The position numbers were made by a program, and so were the translations under genes. A DNA stretch of 64,000 nucleotides from an uncultured Oscillospiraceae bacterium (GTDB lineage Bacteria > Bacillota > Clostridia > Oscillospirales > Acutalibacteraceae): NCBI GenBank assembly GCA_900540275.1, contig UQFO01000013.1, positions 1-64,000 of the forward strand, given 5' to 3'. The notes below the pieces were generated by a model. The model did not search any database. It was not told the origin of the DNA and worked only from the letters and a program-made list of their open reading frames with translations. Shown in pieces: positions 35,951 to 44,116 of this stretch; position 1 is the stretch's first letter, and each line of letters starts with the position of its first letter.

Positions 35951-36781
35951 ATGTGGGCGACACATTGGAAAAATATGCTGCGGTCGAAGGATTTTTTCCT
36001 GGCCTTTGCCTTTTGCACAGCGTTTATGGTGATTGCGACGGTGGGAGAGCTTCTCCAGCTGTACGGTGATTACAGCGCTTCTTTGGGGCCCGCTTCGTAT
36101 TATTTCGGTTATGAGGAAACCGCATACGACAGCATCTTAAAGATGGCGCTCGGACCGTTTATCATTTTTATTTTCCCGTTCGCAGGGCCTGTCGCGTACG
36201 GATGGAGCTATTACGCGCACCGGAAGTCGAACCTGCTGCCCCTGCTCTTGGCAAGGAAAAGCAGGAGCAGCTATTTTTTGTCCGGCGCGGCCGCGGCGTT
36301 TTTTGCGGGCTTTCTCGTGATTTTTATCCCGCTGCTCATAAGCGAGCTGCTCGTGTGCCTTGCGGTGCCGCTCGATTCCCTCAAGATTTTGCCCCAATGG
36401 CCAACCCATGACTATCATCATATGTTGGAAACGTTTGGCAGAGGTCTCGCGATGAATTCGCCGTACCTTTATTACTTTATTTACACGCTGATTCCCGCCG
36501 CCTTTTCCGGGCTGCTGACTGTGCTGGGGTACGGGATTTCCCTTTTTTTCCATAAGAACCGCTTTCTGGTGGTGACCATCCCCGGAATCCTTTACATAGC
36601 GGGTTCCTTTTTGATTGGAATACTCTCCCGCCGTATCGGCGCGATGCCGTACATGATTATCATGCCGCCGTCGGGCAGCGGGGATATTTATTTGAGCGAT
36701 ATTTTTATCCTGTTCGGAACCGTACTCGCGGCCGATGTGCTTTTAGTAGCCGCGAAGCTGCTGAAACGGGATGAGCTGTGA
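35951..36781 (+). CDS. Membrane protein of an ABC cassette (1)
   Basis: A 276-aa polytopic protein with about six membrane segments, starting WATHWKNMLRSKDFFLAFAF and ending in a hydrophobic helix with a short basic tail. It resembles the permease halves of ABC-2-type exporters in layout, without a recognised domain. A long extracellular loop of about 45 residues lies around DSLKILPQWPTHDYHH. AAGGAGGGAAAGG precedes ATG. Likely partner of the two next membrane proteins and the ATPase at 38329. Confidence 0.75.
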   Translation: MWATHWKNMLRSKDFFLAFAFCTAFMVIATVGELLQLYGDYSASLGPASYYFGYEETAYDSILKMALGPFIIFIFPFAGPVAYGWSYYAHRKSNLLPLLLARKSRSSYFLSGAAAAFFAGFLVIFIPLLISELLVCLAVPLDSLKILPQWPTHDYHHMLETFGRGLAMNSPYLYYFIYTLIPAAFSGLLTVLGYGISLFFHKNRFLVVTIPGILYIAGSFLIGILSRRIGAMPYMIIMPPSGSGDIYLSDIFILFGTVLAADVLLVAAKLLKRDEL

Positions 36782-36797
36782 GGGAGGGTGACGCCGT

Positions 36798-37511
36798 TTG
36801 CGCTTTTTTTATAAATCCCCCTTCTTTTACCTGCCCGTTATCGCGCTGCTGCTTTATGCGGCTGCGGGGCTTTTTGTTCCCGGGCTTTTGGATATGACGG
36901 CCAATGGCGATGAAACGCTGTACACGCTTATCAATTATACGGGCTTTTTTTCTGTTTTTGCGGAAACGTTTATCGTCATCCCGCTGTTTTTTGTCTTTAT
37001 CCAGCAGGTGCATGGATTTTACGGCAATTTGTCCGTGGTGCTGCGGCAGTCCTCTGTTTCCCGCCTGACTGTGCGCCACAGCTTTATGAGCCTGCTTTTC
37101 TGCCTGGGCTTTGTGCTGTACCTGTATTTTCTGCTGTTTATCCGCAGCGCCTGCGCGGGAGAGCTTGCGGGCTTTTGTTCCTATGGGCGTTTCTTTCTTT
37201 GCAGCGCGGTTTTGCAGACACTGGTGCTCTACTCCTACGCGGAGCTGTCTTTTTTGCTGCGGCTGCTTTTAAAAAACGACGCTCTGGCCTTTTTTCTTGC
37301 CTATCTTCCGGCTGTATATGAATACGCAACGGTCGTTATGCTCCCGGCCCCGCCCCTTTATATTCCGGAGCTGCTGCACCTTTACCCCAGCGCGCCGGAC
37401 GATTTGCCGGGGCTTGCGCCGTTTGTTTTGGCAGCCGGCTCCGCTGTTGTCATCTCCATCCTCAAGGCAATTCTTCTGGAAAGATACGACTGGCTGAAAA
37501 AACAGAGGTAA
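36798..37511 (+). CDS. Membrane protein of an ABC cassette (2)
   Basis: A 237-aa polytopic protein with about six membrane segments. The start is TTG at 36798 (MRFFYKSPFFYLPVIALLL) with GGGAGGG nine bases upstream. It is 16 bases after the previous gene and 11 before the next, so the genes are an operon. No domain recognised; by position an ABC exporter subunit. Confidence 0.75.
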   Translation: MRFFYKSPFFYLPVIALLLYAAAGLFVPGLLDMTANGDETLYTLINYTGFFSVFAETFIVIPLFFVFIQQVHGFYGNLSVVLRQSSVSRLTVRHSFMSLLFCLGFVLYLYFLLFIRSACAGELAGFCSYGRFFLCSAVLQTLVLYSYAELSFLLRLLLKNDALAFFLAYLPAVYEYATVVMLPAPPLYIPELLHLYPSAPDDLPGLAPFVLAAGSAVVISILKAILLERYDWLKKQR

Positions 37512-37522
37512 GGAGGGGGCAC

Positions 37523-38326
37523 ATGCGTTATAAAAAATATGTTTCCGGGGCAGGGCAGCTTATTCTGGCCTTGCTGTTGTACGGCCTGCTTCTTTACAGG
37601 AACTGTTCTGTGCCGCAGATGTGGGACAATGACGCCGCCGCCTGCTTTGTGATGGTATTTTCCGGGGTAAGGATTGACGCGTTTGAAGACCCGATGGCCT
37701 TGTTTTTGGGGCTTCTGCCGCTGCTGCTGGTGCTTTATCTGCTCAGCGGCCAGATGCGGCGCGATTTTGTTATCAGCTATACCTATGTTTTTACCAGGCT
37801 GGGGACAAAAGCTGCCTGGCTCAATCAACAGGTATTCTCCCTGCTTGCGCGCACCGCAATCCTTTATCTGGCGCTGTTTGCGGGAACGTTTGCTTTTTCT
37901 ATGGCATACGGCTACCGCCTGCCGGCAGGCGGTACAGCATGGCTGCCGGTTTTGTATTTATACATACTCAATGTACTGGGCGTTTTTTTCTTTGCGCTGC
38001 TGATAAACCTCCTTTCCCTGAAATGGGACACCGCCAAAGCGTTTTTAGCGGTGGCGGCCGGTTATTTGCTGCTGCTGGCGTTTGCGGTGTTTTTTAGGGA
38101 ACAGGCCTTTTTTGCTATGCTGCTGCCTGTAACGCAGTCGATGTATTTCTGGCACGGCGGTGTTCCGGCGCCGGAGGCCTGCCGGCCTTATTTTTTATAC
38201 GCCCCGGGTCAGAGCAGCGTAGCGGTATCCATTGTTCTATTGGCGCTTTATAGCCTGGCGTTATACCTGTGGGCGCGTTTTTACATCAACCGGCATGACT
38301 TAATTGAAATCGTAACGGAGGGCTGA
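37523..38326 (+). CDS. Membrane protein of an ABC cassette (3)
   Basis: A 267-aa polytopic protein with about six membrane segments, beginning RYKKYVSGAGQLILALLLYGLLLY and ending in a helix plus RHDLIEIVTEG. An extracellular loop of about 30 residues follows the first segment. AAGGAGGGGG precedes ATG. Only two bases separate it from the ATPase gene. Three different membrane subunits with one ATPase is unusual for simple ABC-2 exporters. Confidence 0.75.
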   Translation: MRYKKYVSGAGQLILALLLYGLLLYRNCSVPQMWDNDAAACFVMVFSGVRIDAFEDPMALFLGLLPLLLVLYLLSGQMRRDFVISYTYVFTRLGTKAAWLNQQVFSLLARTAILYLALFAGTFAFSMAYGYRLPAGGTAWLPVLYLYILNVLGVFFFALLINLLSLKWDTAKAFLAVAAGYLLLLAFAVFFREQAFFAMLLPVTQSMYFWHGGVPAPEACRPYFLYAPGQSSVAVSIVLLALYSLALYLWARFYINRHDLIEIVTEG

Positions 38327-38328
38327 AG

Positions 38329-38997
38329 ATGGCAGCGATTGAAATCAATGATATAACCAAAATCATCAAGAACAACACCGTGCTCGACCATATCGATTTA
38401 AAGCTGGAGGAACAGGGAATCTATGGCTTCTATGGGCATAACGGCTCGGGAAAAACCATGCTCTTCCGTGCGGTCGCGGGCATTATCAAGCCGACCTCCG
38501 GCTTTGTAAGCGTATGGGGAAAACGGGTGGGGGACGAAATATCCTTTCCCGCTGATATGGGCATTATGATTGAGTCGGTAGGGATGTGGAGCTATTACAC
38601 CGGCTTTGAAAATTTAAAGGCGCTCGCGTCTATCCGCAGGAAAATCAGCGATAAAGAAATCAAGGAGGCCATTGCGCGCGTGGGCCTTGACCCAGAGGAT
38701 AAAAAGAAATACGGAAAGTATTCGCTGGGCATGAAGCAGCGCCTTGCGGTCGCGCAGGCTGTTATGGAGCGTCCGCGCCTGCTTTTGCTGGACGAGCCGA
38801 CAAACGCGCTCGACGCAAAGGGCGTTGAGCTGGTGCGGAATATCATCCTGGAGGAGCGGCAACGGGGCGCGACGGTATTGATTGCAAGCCATAACCGGGA
38901 GGACCTTTGCGTCCTTTGCGACCGTTTTTTTGAAATGGACGCCGGCCGGCTGGAGGAGAACACGCAGTTCAAAGAAGGCATGGGGGGAACGGTATGA
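38329..38997 (+). CDS. ABC transporter ATP-binding protein (ABC-2/CcmA type)
   Basis: A 222-aa ATPase. Walker A is GHNGSGKTM (about 36-44), the signature is YSLGMKQRLAVAQAV, Walker B is LLLLDEPTNALD and the switch His is in LIASHNRED. It most resembles ATPases of exporter/immunity-type systems. CGGAGG lies close before ATG and the last four bases overlap the next gene (ATGA). It energises the preceding membrane proteins. Confidence 0.88.
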   Translation: MAAIEINDITKIIKNNTVLDHIDLKLEEQGIYGFYGHNGSGKTMLFRAVAGIIKPTSGFVSVWGKRVGDEISFPADMGIMIESVGMWSYYTGFENLKALASIRRKISDKEIKEAIARVGLDPEDKKKYGKYSLGMKQRLAVAQAVMERPRLLLLDEPTNALDAKGVELVRNIILEERQRGATVLIASHNREDLCVLCDRFFEMDAGRLEENTQFKEGMGGTV

Positions 38998-39704
38998 GGG
39001 CAAGGGCTTATTTGATTCCCGCCGCGCTGGTGCTTGCGGGCGTTGTTATCGCGCTGTGTACCCGGTTTTCTTACCGGGATATTGGGACGGAGTATTTGGA
39101 TTTTAATTATGCGGGAAATATTGATGCAAATTTTTTAAATGATGAAAATAACAAAACGCAGGGGATACACTCGGCTGACGACCTGCTTGCGCGCTGCGAC
39201 GCTGCGGTGCTCTGTACCTTTACCGGGAAGCGGCAGATGACAGACGAGGCGATGTATCAGGATATGAAGGTTTTGGAGGTATTAAAAGGCTCCGAAAGCT
39301 TAAAGGGGACTGAAATTACCCTAGTAAATGTTGCCTCCGTTTGGTTTGAAGAACGCAGTATCAGTTCTCTTTTTGGTGTATTGCCGGTATTTGAAGGGGA
39401 CACCTACCTGCTGCTTTTACAGAAGCTGCCCTTCCATGAGGACCGCAGGCTCGACGGCGGGTTGGAAAAACAGTATATTCTGCTTTTTGAATCGGGATTT
39501 GGCATGTATAATTTATCGGTAGAAAAGCAGGAAAAGGCAATGGACGAGGAAACGTTGTATTCTATGAAGATGAAGGAGCTGGAGCCCTATTCCTTCCTTA
39601 CGCGGCAGCAGGAAGCGCTTGACCAGTACAACGCGTTCCGGGACGAGCTGTTCGCCATGCTGGAGGAGCAGGGGCTGGACACTTATCTTCCTAATGAGCA
39701 GTAA
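38994..39704 (+). CDS. Membrane-anchored hypothetical protein
   Basis: A 236-aa protein with one N-terminal membrane segment (about 5-24) and an extracellular domain rich in acidic residues. The start overlaps the ATPase stop, so translation is coupled. No family recognised; the segment ADDLLARCDAAVLCTFTG followed by VLEVLKG and DTYLLLLQKL is reminiscent of small secreted beta-barrel domains found in Clostridia. It closes the cassette, ahead of a terminator. Possibly an accessory or immunity factor, but this is speculation. Confidence 0.7.
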   Translation: MRARAYLIPAALVLAGVVIALCTRFSYRDIGTEYLDFNYAGNIDANFLNDENNKTQGIHSADDLLARCDAAVLCTFTGKRQMTDEAMYQDMKVLEVLKGSESLKGTEITLVNVASVWFEERSISSLFGVLPVFEGDTYLLLLQKLPFHEDRRLDGGLEKQYILLFESGFGMYNLSVEKQEKAMDEETLYSMKMKELEPYSFLTRQQEALDQYNAFRDELFAMLEEQGLDTYLPNEQ

Positions 39705-39761
39705 AGAAAAAAGCCTGTATAATATCGAAATAGGCTGAGATTTGCGCTGCCTATATCATCT

Positions 39762-39790
39762 AATACCCTGTTAAAATACAGGGTATTTTT
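39762..39790 (+). terminator. Terminator of the ABC cassette
   Basis: AATACCCTGT and ACAGGGTATT form a perfect 10-bp stem with a 6-base loop followed by TTTTATTT. A similar terminator recurs at 40633, as part of a tandem duplication. Confidence 0.85.
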
Positions 39791-39792
39791 AT

Positions 39793-39820
39793 TTGCAAAA
39801 ATTTATCCGCATGATATAAT
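39793..39820 (+). promoter_or_regulatory. Promoter of the first dockerin protein gene
   Basis: TTGCAA (39793-39798) and TATAAT (39815-39820) at 16-bp spacing, 73 bases before the ATG. Confidence 0.7.
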
Positions 39821-39892
39821 AATATATATTAAATAAAATTTTAATTTTGTACGTAAATAAATCTTATAAAATAACGAAAAAGGGGCTTGGTT

Positions 39893-40525
39893 ATGAAAAA
39901 GATAAAAAAATTGCTGTGTATCATGCTAGCGGCTTTTCTGCTTGCCTCAGTCGGGACTGTCGTGGCAGGCGCCAAAGAACCGGTACAGCCGGATATGGAG
40001 GCGCTGCAACAAAAATTTATTGCATATTTGGATAAGCAGGGGGTAACACATGAATTCGGCGGGGAGGATTCCTCCGGCATAAAGTTTATTACAAAAGCAA
40101 ATGACTGGACAGTTTTTTATGGAACACCCGGCTGGTCAGGGGATATGTTTACAAACGATTGGATAGGAGAGTATGTTTTTGTAAGCCAGTCTTGGGAAAC
40201 ACCTTATAAGATTGGGCTTTATGCGGAAAAAGATGGGAAAGTGTTAACACTGAAAGAGGCGTACAATACGGGGGAAATCGATATAACGCGGGTTGTGGAC
40301 AACGTTGGCGCGGCTAGTATGTCTGTTTATTTATCCGGAGATATCAATAAAGATGGAGAAATCACTGTAAGCGACGTAATAGAGGTGCAAAAAGCAATTG
40401 CAAAATATTTAGACGTTTCACAGGAGGAGTTTTCGTTTCCTTTTTACGATTTTGACGGGAATGGGGAAGTTAGCATAAAAGATGCGCTTGATATGCAGAA
40501 AAGGATAGCGAAAGTCACTGATTGA
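39893..40525 (+). CDS. Secreted dockerin protein (copy 1)
   Basis: A 210-aa preprotein. Signal peptide residues 1-26 (KKIKKLLCIMLAAFLLASVGTVVAGA). An unknown module follows (about 30-145) with the segment ITKANDWTVFYGTPGWSGDMF. The C-terminal 60 residues are a type I dockerin with two F-hand calcium loops, GDINKDGEITVSDVIEVQK and YDFDGNGEVSIKDALDMQK. It should dock onto a cohesin, such as those at 59657 or 62645. AAGGGG precedes ATG. Paralog of the gene at 40771. Catalytic function unknown. Confidence 0.82.
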   Translation: MKKIKKLLCIMLAAFLLASVGTVVAGAKEPVQPDMEALQQKFIAYLDKQGVTHEFGGEDSSGIKFITKANDWTVFYGTPGWSGDMFTNDWIGEYVFVSQSWETPYKIGLYAEKDGKVLTLKEAYNTGEIDITRVVDNVGAASMSVYLSGDINKDGEITVSDVIEVQKAIAKYLDVSQEEFSFPFYDFDGNGEVSIKDALDMQKRIAKVTD

Positions 40526-40632
40526 GTATTCCATATAAGCGGTTTTTATAAAAAGCATAAGAACCAAAAAACGTGTTACATTTCTGTTTTATATAAAAGC
40601 AAAAAATATATAGAAAATTAATACAATTTTTG

Positions 40633-40665
40633 TACCCTGTTTTTTAATAATCAGGGTATTTTTAT
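40633..40665 (+). terminator. Terminator of dockerin copy 1
   Basis: TACCCTG and CAGGGTA form a 7-bp stem around a 12-base A/T loop, followed by TTTTTATTTT. It is related in sequence to the terminator at 39762. Confidence 0.8.
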
Positions 40666-40694
40666 TTTACAAAAATTTAATTTTTTGCTATAAT
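40666..40694 (+). promoter_or_regulatory. Promoter of the second dockerin protein gene
   Basis: TTTACA (40666-40671) and TATAAT (40689-40694) with a 17-bp spacer. Confidence 0.7.
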
Positions 40695-40770
40695 AAGAAT
40701 GCAGATTGGATAAGATTTCCAAACCGACCATAAATATTATTTTATAAAACGACGAAAGAGGGGCTTGGTT

Positions 40771-41403
40771 ATGAAAAAGATAAAAAAATTGCTGTGTATC
40801 ATGCTGGCGGCTTTGCTGCTTGCCTCGGTTGGGACGGTCGCGGCAGGCGCCGAAGAATCGGTACAGCCGGATATGGAGGCACTGCAACAAAAATTTATTG
40901 CGTATTTGGATGAGCAGGGGGTGGCTCACAAATTTGAAGAAGAAGAAACCTCCGAAGTGCAATTGATTACAGTAACCAATAATTGGTATGTGTTTTATGG
41001 CACACCGGGATGGCTGCATCCAACATGTGTTTCGGATCGAGTTAGAAATTACATACTGGTGAATTCCTCATGGGAGCATCCTTATAAATTAGGAATCTAT
41101 GCTGAAAAAAATGGAGAAATATTAACTCTAAATGATGCGAATAGAACGGGAGAAATCATTCTGAATGATACTATTATTAATACGATTCTTGAGCAGATTT
41201 CTTCTATAAGAGTTTATTCTCCTGGTGATACTGATATGGATGGTGACGTTACTGTAAAGGATGTTCTAAATGTACAAAAAATAATTGCTAAGCTGATAGC
41301 TGCAGACGAGTTTACGTTTGTTTTTTATGACTATAATAATGATGGAGATATTAATGTTTGTGATGTTTTAGATATACAAAAGAAAATCGCAAAAATTTTG
41401 TAA
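40771..41403 (+). CDS. Secreted dockerin protein (copy 2)
   Basis: A 210-aa paralog of the preceding gene. The signal peptide and first 55 residues are nearly identical at protein and DNA level, after which the sequences diverge and the DNA becomes markedly AT-rich. The shared module retains NNWYVFYGTPGW. The dockerin reads GDTDMDGDVTVKDVLNVQK and YDYNNDGDINVCDVLDIQK. Tandem duplication followed by mosaic exchange of the 3' part is inferred. AAGAGGGG precedes ATG. Followed by the subtilase gene 24 bases after its stop. Confidence 0.82.
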   Translation: MKKIKKLLCIMLAALLLASVGTVAAGAEESVQPDMEALQQKFIAYLDEQGVAHKFEEEETSEVQLITVTNNWYVFYGTPGWLHPTCVSDRVRNYILVNSSWEHPYKLGIYAEKNGEILTLNDANRTGEIILNDTIINTILEQISSIRVYSPGDTDMDGDVTVKDVLNVQKIIAKLIAADEFTFVFYDYNNDGDINVCDVLDIQKKIAKIL

Positions 41404-41427
41404 ATAAAAGCGTGAGGGGATAGAAAA

Positions 41428-41793
41428 ATGAAAAGGATGATTTCTGTTTTGCTGTCTTTGTTGATATGCGGTATTCCGGTAGGAATATACGCGGCGGAAA
41501 AAGAGGAAGCGGTTGCGCCGGAAGATAAAATTTCAGAAGAGCTGTATCAGGAATTTGCCCGGCTGGAAGCAGAGGGGAAAGACTTATCAAAAGAAAAAAT
41601 ACCGGTATGGGTATGGTACAAGGATATCGATCAGAAACAGGTGGACAGGGAAGTAGAGGAACAAACGGGGTTGACAGAAGAAAATATTTCGGTAGATTTT
41701 GAGATGCCGTCACACTCCTTAATTGAAGCTTTAAAGCAAGAAAAAACAAATAGTAAAATCAAATGGATAAATATTTGCAGAATACTTCGGTAG
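41428..41793 (+). CDS. Subtilase prepro region (5' fragment of a frameshifted gene)
   Basis: A 121-aa ORF with a signal peptide (residues 1-22, KRMISVLLSLLICGIPVGIYA) and an acidic, inhibitor-I9-like propeptide-type stretch (KIPVWVWYKDIDQKQVDREVEEQTG). Reading shifts near its end: the frame opening at 41757 continues into the subtilase domain at 41763. The shift must lie between 41757 and 41793, most likely one lost base in the AAAATCAAATGG stretch. No ribosome binding site is seen before the internal ATG at 41763. The two ORFs are best viewed as one gene, disrupted or mis-sequenced. Confidence 0.7.
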   Translation: MKRMISVLLSLLICGIPVGIYAAEKEEAVAPEDKISEELYQEFARLEAEGKDLSKEKIPVWVWYKDIDQKQVDREVEEQTGLTEENISVDFEMPSHSLIEALKQEKTNSKIKWINICRILR

Positions 41794-43856
41794 GTAGAAA
41801 ACTTGAAGTACAGCGTACAAACGAATATTTAAAAACAAGGCGCAAAGTTTCAAGAAATAAATATATTGCTGAAAGTACTAGTGTCATTAAGACGACTATG
41901 ATTCAGAACGATGATATAAATTTTATCAGCAAGTATGCACCTGCTATAATTACCACTATGACAAGACAGCAAATTCTGCAGATTTGTAAAAATAGCAAAA
42001 TTGAATTAGTTGAATTATTTAGCAACGAAACTCCGATGTTTCCGTCAGAAACCTCAGTACTTGATGGTAGTGGTGTTACAAAAATTCGAAACAAAATAGG
42101 ACTTCTTGGAGATGGTGTTAAAATAGGAATTCTTGATGGTGGAATTCCTGAAAGTAGCACTGAATTGAATTCTCAGAATATTACAAATATTAATGCAAAT
42201 ATTATTGATAGTCATGCAACCCGTATGGCCATCACTATTGCGGGTGCAAGTGGTGTTGCTCCAAATGCAAAATTATATTGCACTGACTGGAGGAGCTTGT
42301 ATAACAACATAGAACTTTTACTAACTGAAGGTGTTAGTATTGTTAATATGTGTTTAAATTGGAGCAGAAATGGAAATATGTATACTTCCAGAGAAAAGTG
42401 GATGGATCATTTAGCTGTACAACACAACGTGGATTTTTTAATTCCTGCAGGCAATAGTGGACCAAAAAGTGATATTGGTGATCCTGGACTTGCCTACAAT
42501 GTTATTACAGTAGGTGGGTATGACGACCATGAGACAAGTACGCATGTGGATGACTCTTTTTATCCCGATGGTTCATTTGTAAGTGTTGGAGGTTGTCAAA
42601 AACCTGACATTATTTCGCCAAAAAATCTTCCTGGCGGAGGAACTTGTAATGCGACGGCACATACTACTGGAATCGTTGCACTTCTCTTGGAATTGAAGCC
42701 CTCCCTCAGCTACCAGCCGCAGACTTTAAAGGCAATTTTAATGGCCTCCTGCCAACGTAAGGTACAGTCACCGGCAGGTGCGGCGGCGGAAACGATGGAA
42801 CAGGGCCTAACGGAACGGCAGGGCGCGGGAGCTGTGGACGCGTGGAACGCCGTATGCATAGTGTCACAAGGAAATTACGGGTACGGCGAGGTGACGTCTG
42901 CTACGGAAAAGCGCAACTTTGTCCAGCCGACCTATGGCGCAAGCCATATGAATGTGAGCGTTGCGTGGCTACGGGAAAATTCGATTTCGTCAAGCAATCA
43001 CGCGAGCGGAACTGTTGTTGCCGGTACGCAGCACGACCTCGATTTAAGTGTCTACAGAAACGGCTCGCTTGTCGGCTCATCAGCCAACGCGAACAGCTCA
43101 ACCGAGATGGCGTACTTCCCGCTTTCTTCGAACGAATCTCGTTATCAAATTAGAGTCAGCAAAGAAGATTCTACAAATCTAGAAACCGTGCGCTACGGCT
43201 ACGCGTGGTGTACCGACAACATGGCGTTCCGCGAAAACCTGACGGGTACGGGCTATCCGGATGGTATTTTTTACATACGCGGTAAATCAAACGCAAACGG
43301 CGCATATTTGACGGTCGATGAGGAAACGGGGCAGATTTCCCAGGAGGCCTTTACGGGAGAGGCAAACCAGCAGTGGGTATCCAGTAAAACTGGGTACGAC
43401 CCCTTTACTATCCAGACAAATTCAAGCGCCTACCCCGGCTGCCTTTCCATAAGCGGGCAAACGAACGCATGGGTCAGTCAGGACAGCGCGCAGTATATAA
43501 CCTTCGGCGGCAGCAGTATTGACAATACATATGGTATCCAGCTCTACGGGCTGCCCGCGTCGAATTCGCGCAGCCTGACCGCGCTCGATACCAGCGCGCA
43601 AAGCAGCGCGGCAATCTGGCAGAATATAGGAATTCCGGAGCGGTTCCAGTGGTATTTTGAGCCGGTCGGTTATATCCGGGGAGACGTTAACCGGGACGGG
43701 ACGGTTTCAACTGCCGACGCCCTGCTTGCACAAAAATATGTAAGCAAGCTTGTGACCTTTGACGCGGCGCAGAGGTTCCTGGGCGATATGGACAATGACG
43801 GGCAGGTAAATATGAATGATGTCAATTTAATCCAACAGGCGGTTGCCGCCGGATAA
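41763..43856 (+). CDS. Subtilisin-like peptidase (S8) with dockerin, catalytic Ser read as Cys (3' part)
   Basis: A 697-residue frame. Propeptide remainder (about 1-95), then a subtilase fold with Asp125 (ILDGGIP), His151 (SHATRMA) and oxyanion Asn231 (PAGNSGP). Where GTSxAxP is expected the protein reads GTCNATAH, with Cys295 (codon TGT at 42645-42647) in place of the nucleophile Ser. Then a beta-rich region, a ricin-type lectin-like repeat region (about 495-630), and a type I dockerin (GDVNRDGTVSTADALL and GDMDNDGQVNMNDVNL). The catalytic half is AT-rich; the DNA becomes GC-richer abruptly near 42690. Needs the 5' fragment for secretion. May be a pseudo-enzyme. Confidence 0.75.
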   Translation: MDKYLQNTSVGRKLEVQRTNEYLKTRRKVSRNKYIAESTSVIKTTMIQNDDINFISKYAPAIITTMTRQQILQICKNSKIELVELFSNETPMFPSETSVLDGSGVTKIRNKIGLLGDGVKIGILDGGIPESSTELNSQNITNINANIIDSHATRMAITIAGASGVAPNAKLYCTDWRSLYNNIELLLTEGVSIVNMCLNWSRNGNMYTSREKWMDHLAVQHNVDFLIPAGNSGPKSDIGDPGLAYNVITVGGYDDHETSTHVDDSFYPDGSFVSVGGCQKPDIISPKNLPGGGTCNATAHTTGIVALLLELKPSLSYQPQTLKAILMASCQRKVQSPAGAAAETMEQGLTERQGAGAVDAWNAVCIVSQGNYGYGEVTSATEKRNFVQPTYGASHMNVSVAWLRENSISSSNHASGTVVAGTQHDLDLSVYRNGSLVGSSANANSSTEMAYFPLSSNESRYQIRVSKEDSTNLETVRYGYAWCTDNMAFRENLTGTGYPDGIFYIRGKSNANGAYLTVDEETGQISQEAFTGEANQQWVSSKTGYDPFTIQTNSSAYPGCLSISGQTNAWVSQDSAQYITFGGSSIDNTYGIQLYGLPASNSRSLTALDTSAQSSAAIWQNIGIPERFQWYFEPVGYIRGDVNRDGTVSTADALLAQKYVSKLVTFDAAQRFLGDMDNDGQVNMNDVNLIQQAVAAG

Positions 43857-43912
43857 CGGCTGGCAATACCGGATAAAACATAGAAAATCCGCATGACAAT
43901 CGAATAAAAACA

Positions 43913-43942
43913 TTGACAAAGCACCGTTGCTTGTGGTATGAT
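43913..43942 (+). promoter_or_regulatory. Promoter of the str operon
   Basis: TTGACA (43913-43918) and TATGAT (43937-43942) with an 18-bp spacer, about 175 bases before rpsL. The leader is long and partly AT-rich; no known riboswitch was recognised. Confidence 0.65.
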
Positions 43943-44116
43943 TCTAAATTGCCGAGTAATGGTGTTTTGCGCGTTTTCACGTGGTTCTTTTGTCGCAAAA
44001 CAGGCAGAAATGCCCGTTTTTTCTGTTTATTACCGATAATGGAATGTTTTGCTGTTAACGAGGTTATAATAATATGGCCTTGTTCAACATAAAAAATTTT
44101 TGAAAGGAGGAAGCAT

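Larger units (their letters stand above)
39762..41403 (+). repeat. Tandem duplication of terminator, promoter and dockerin gene
   Basis: The block terminator-promoter-gene at about 39762-40525 recurs at about 40633-41403. Identity is high in the terminators and in the first 150 coding bases, and low afterwards, where only the protein architecture is kept. Confidence 0.7.

Noticed and set aside
41740..41756. Programmed -1 frameshift at AAAAAAC in the subtilase gene
   Set aside because: The slippery bases are not in the right phase for a heptamer, and the -1 frame meets stop codons at 41751 and 41754 before the subtilase frame opens.
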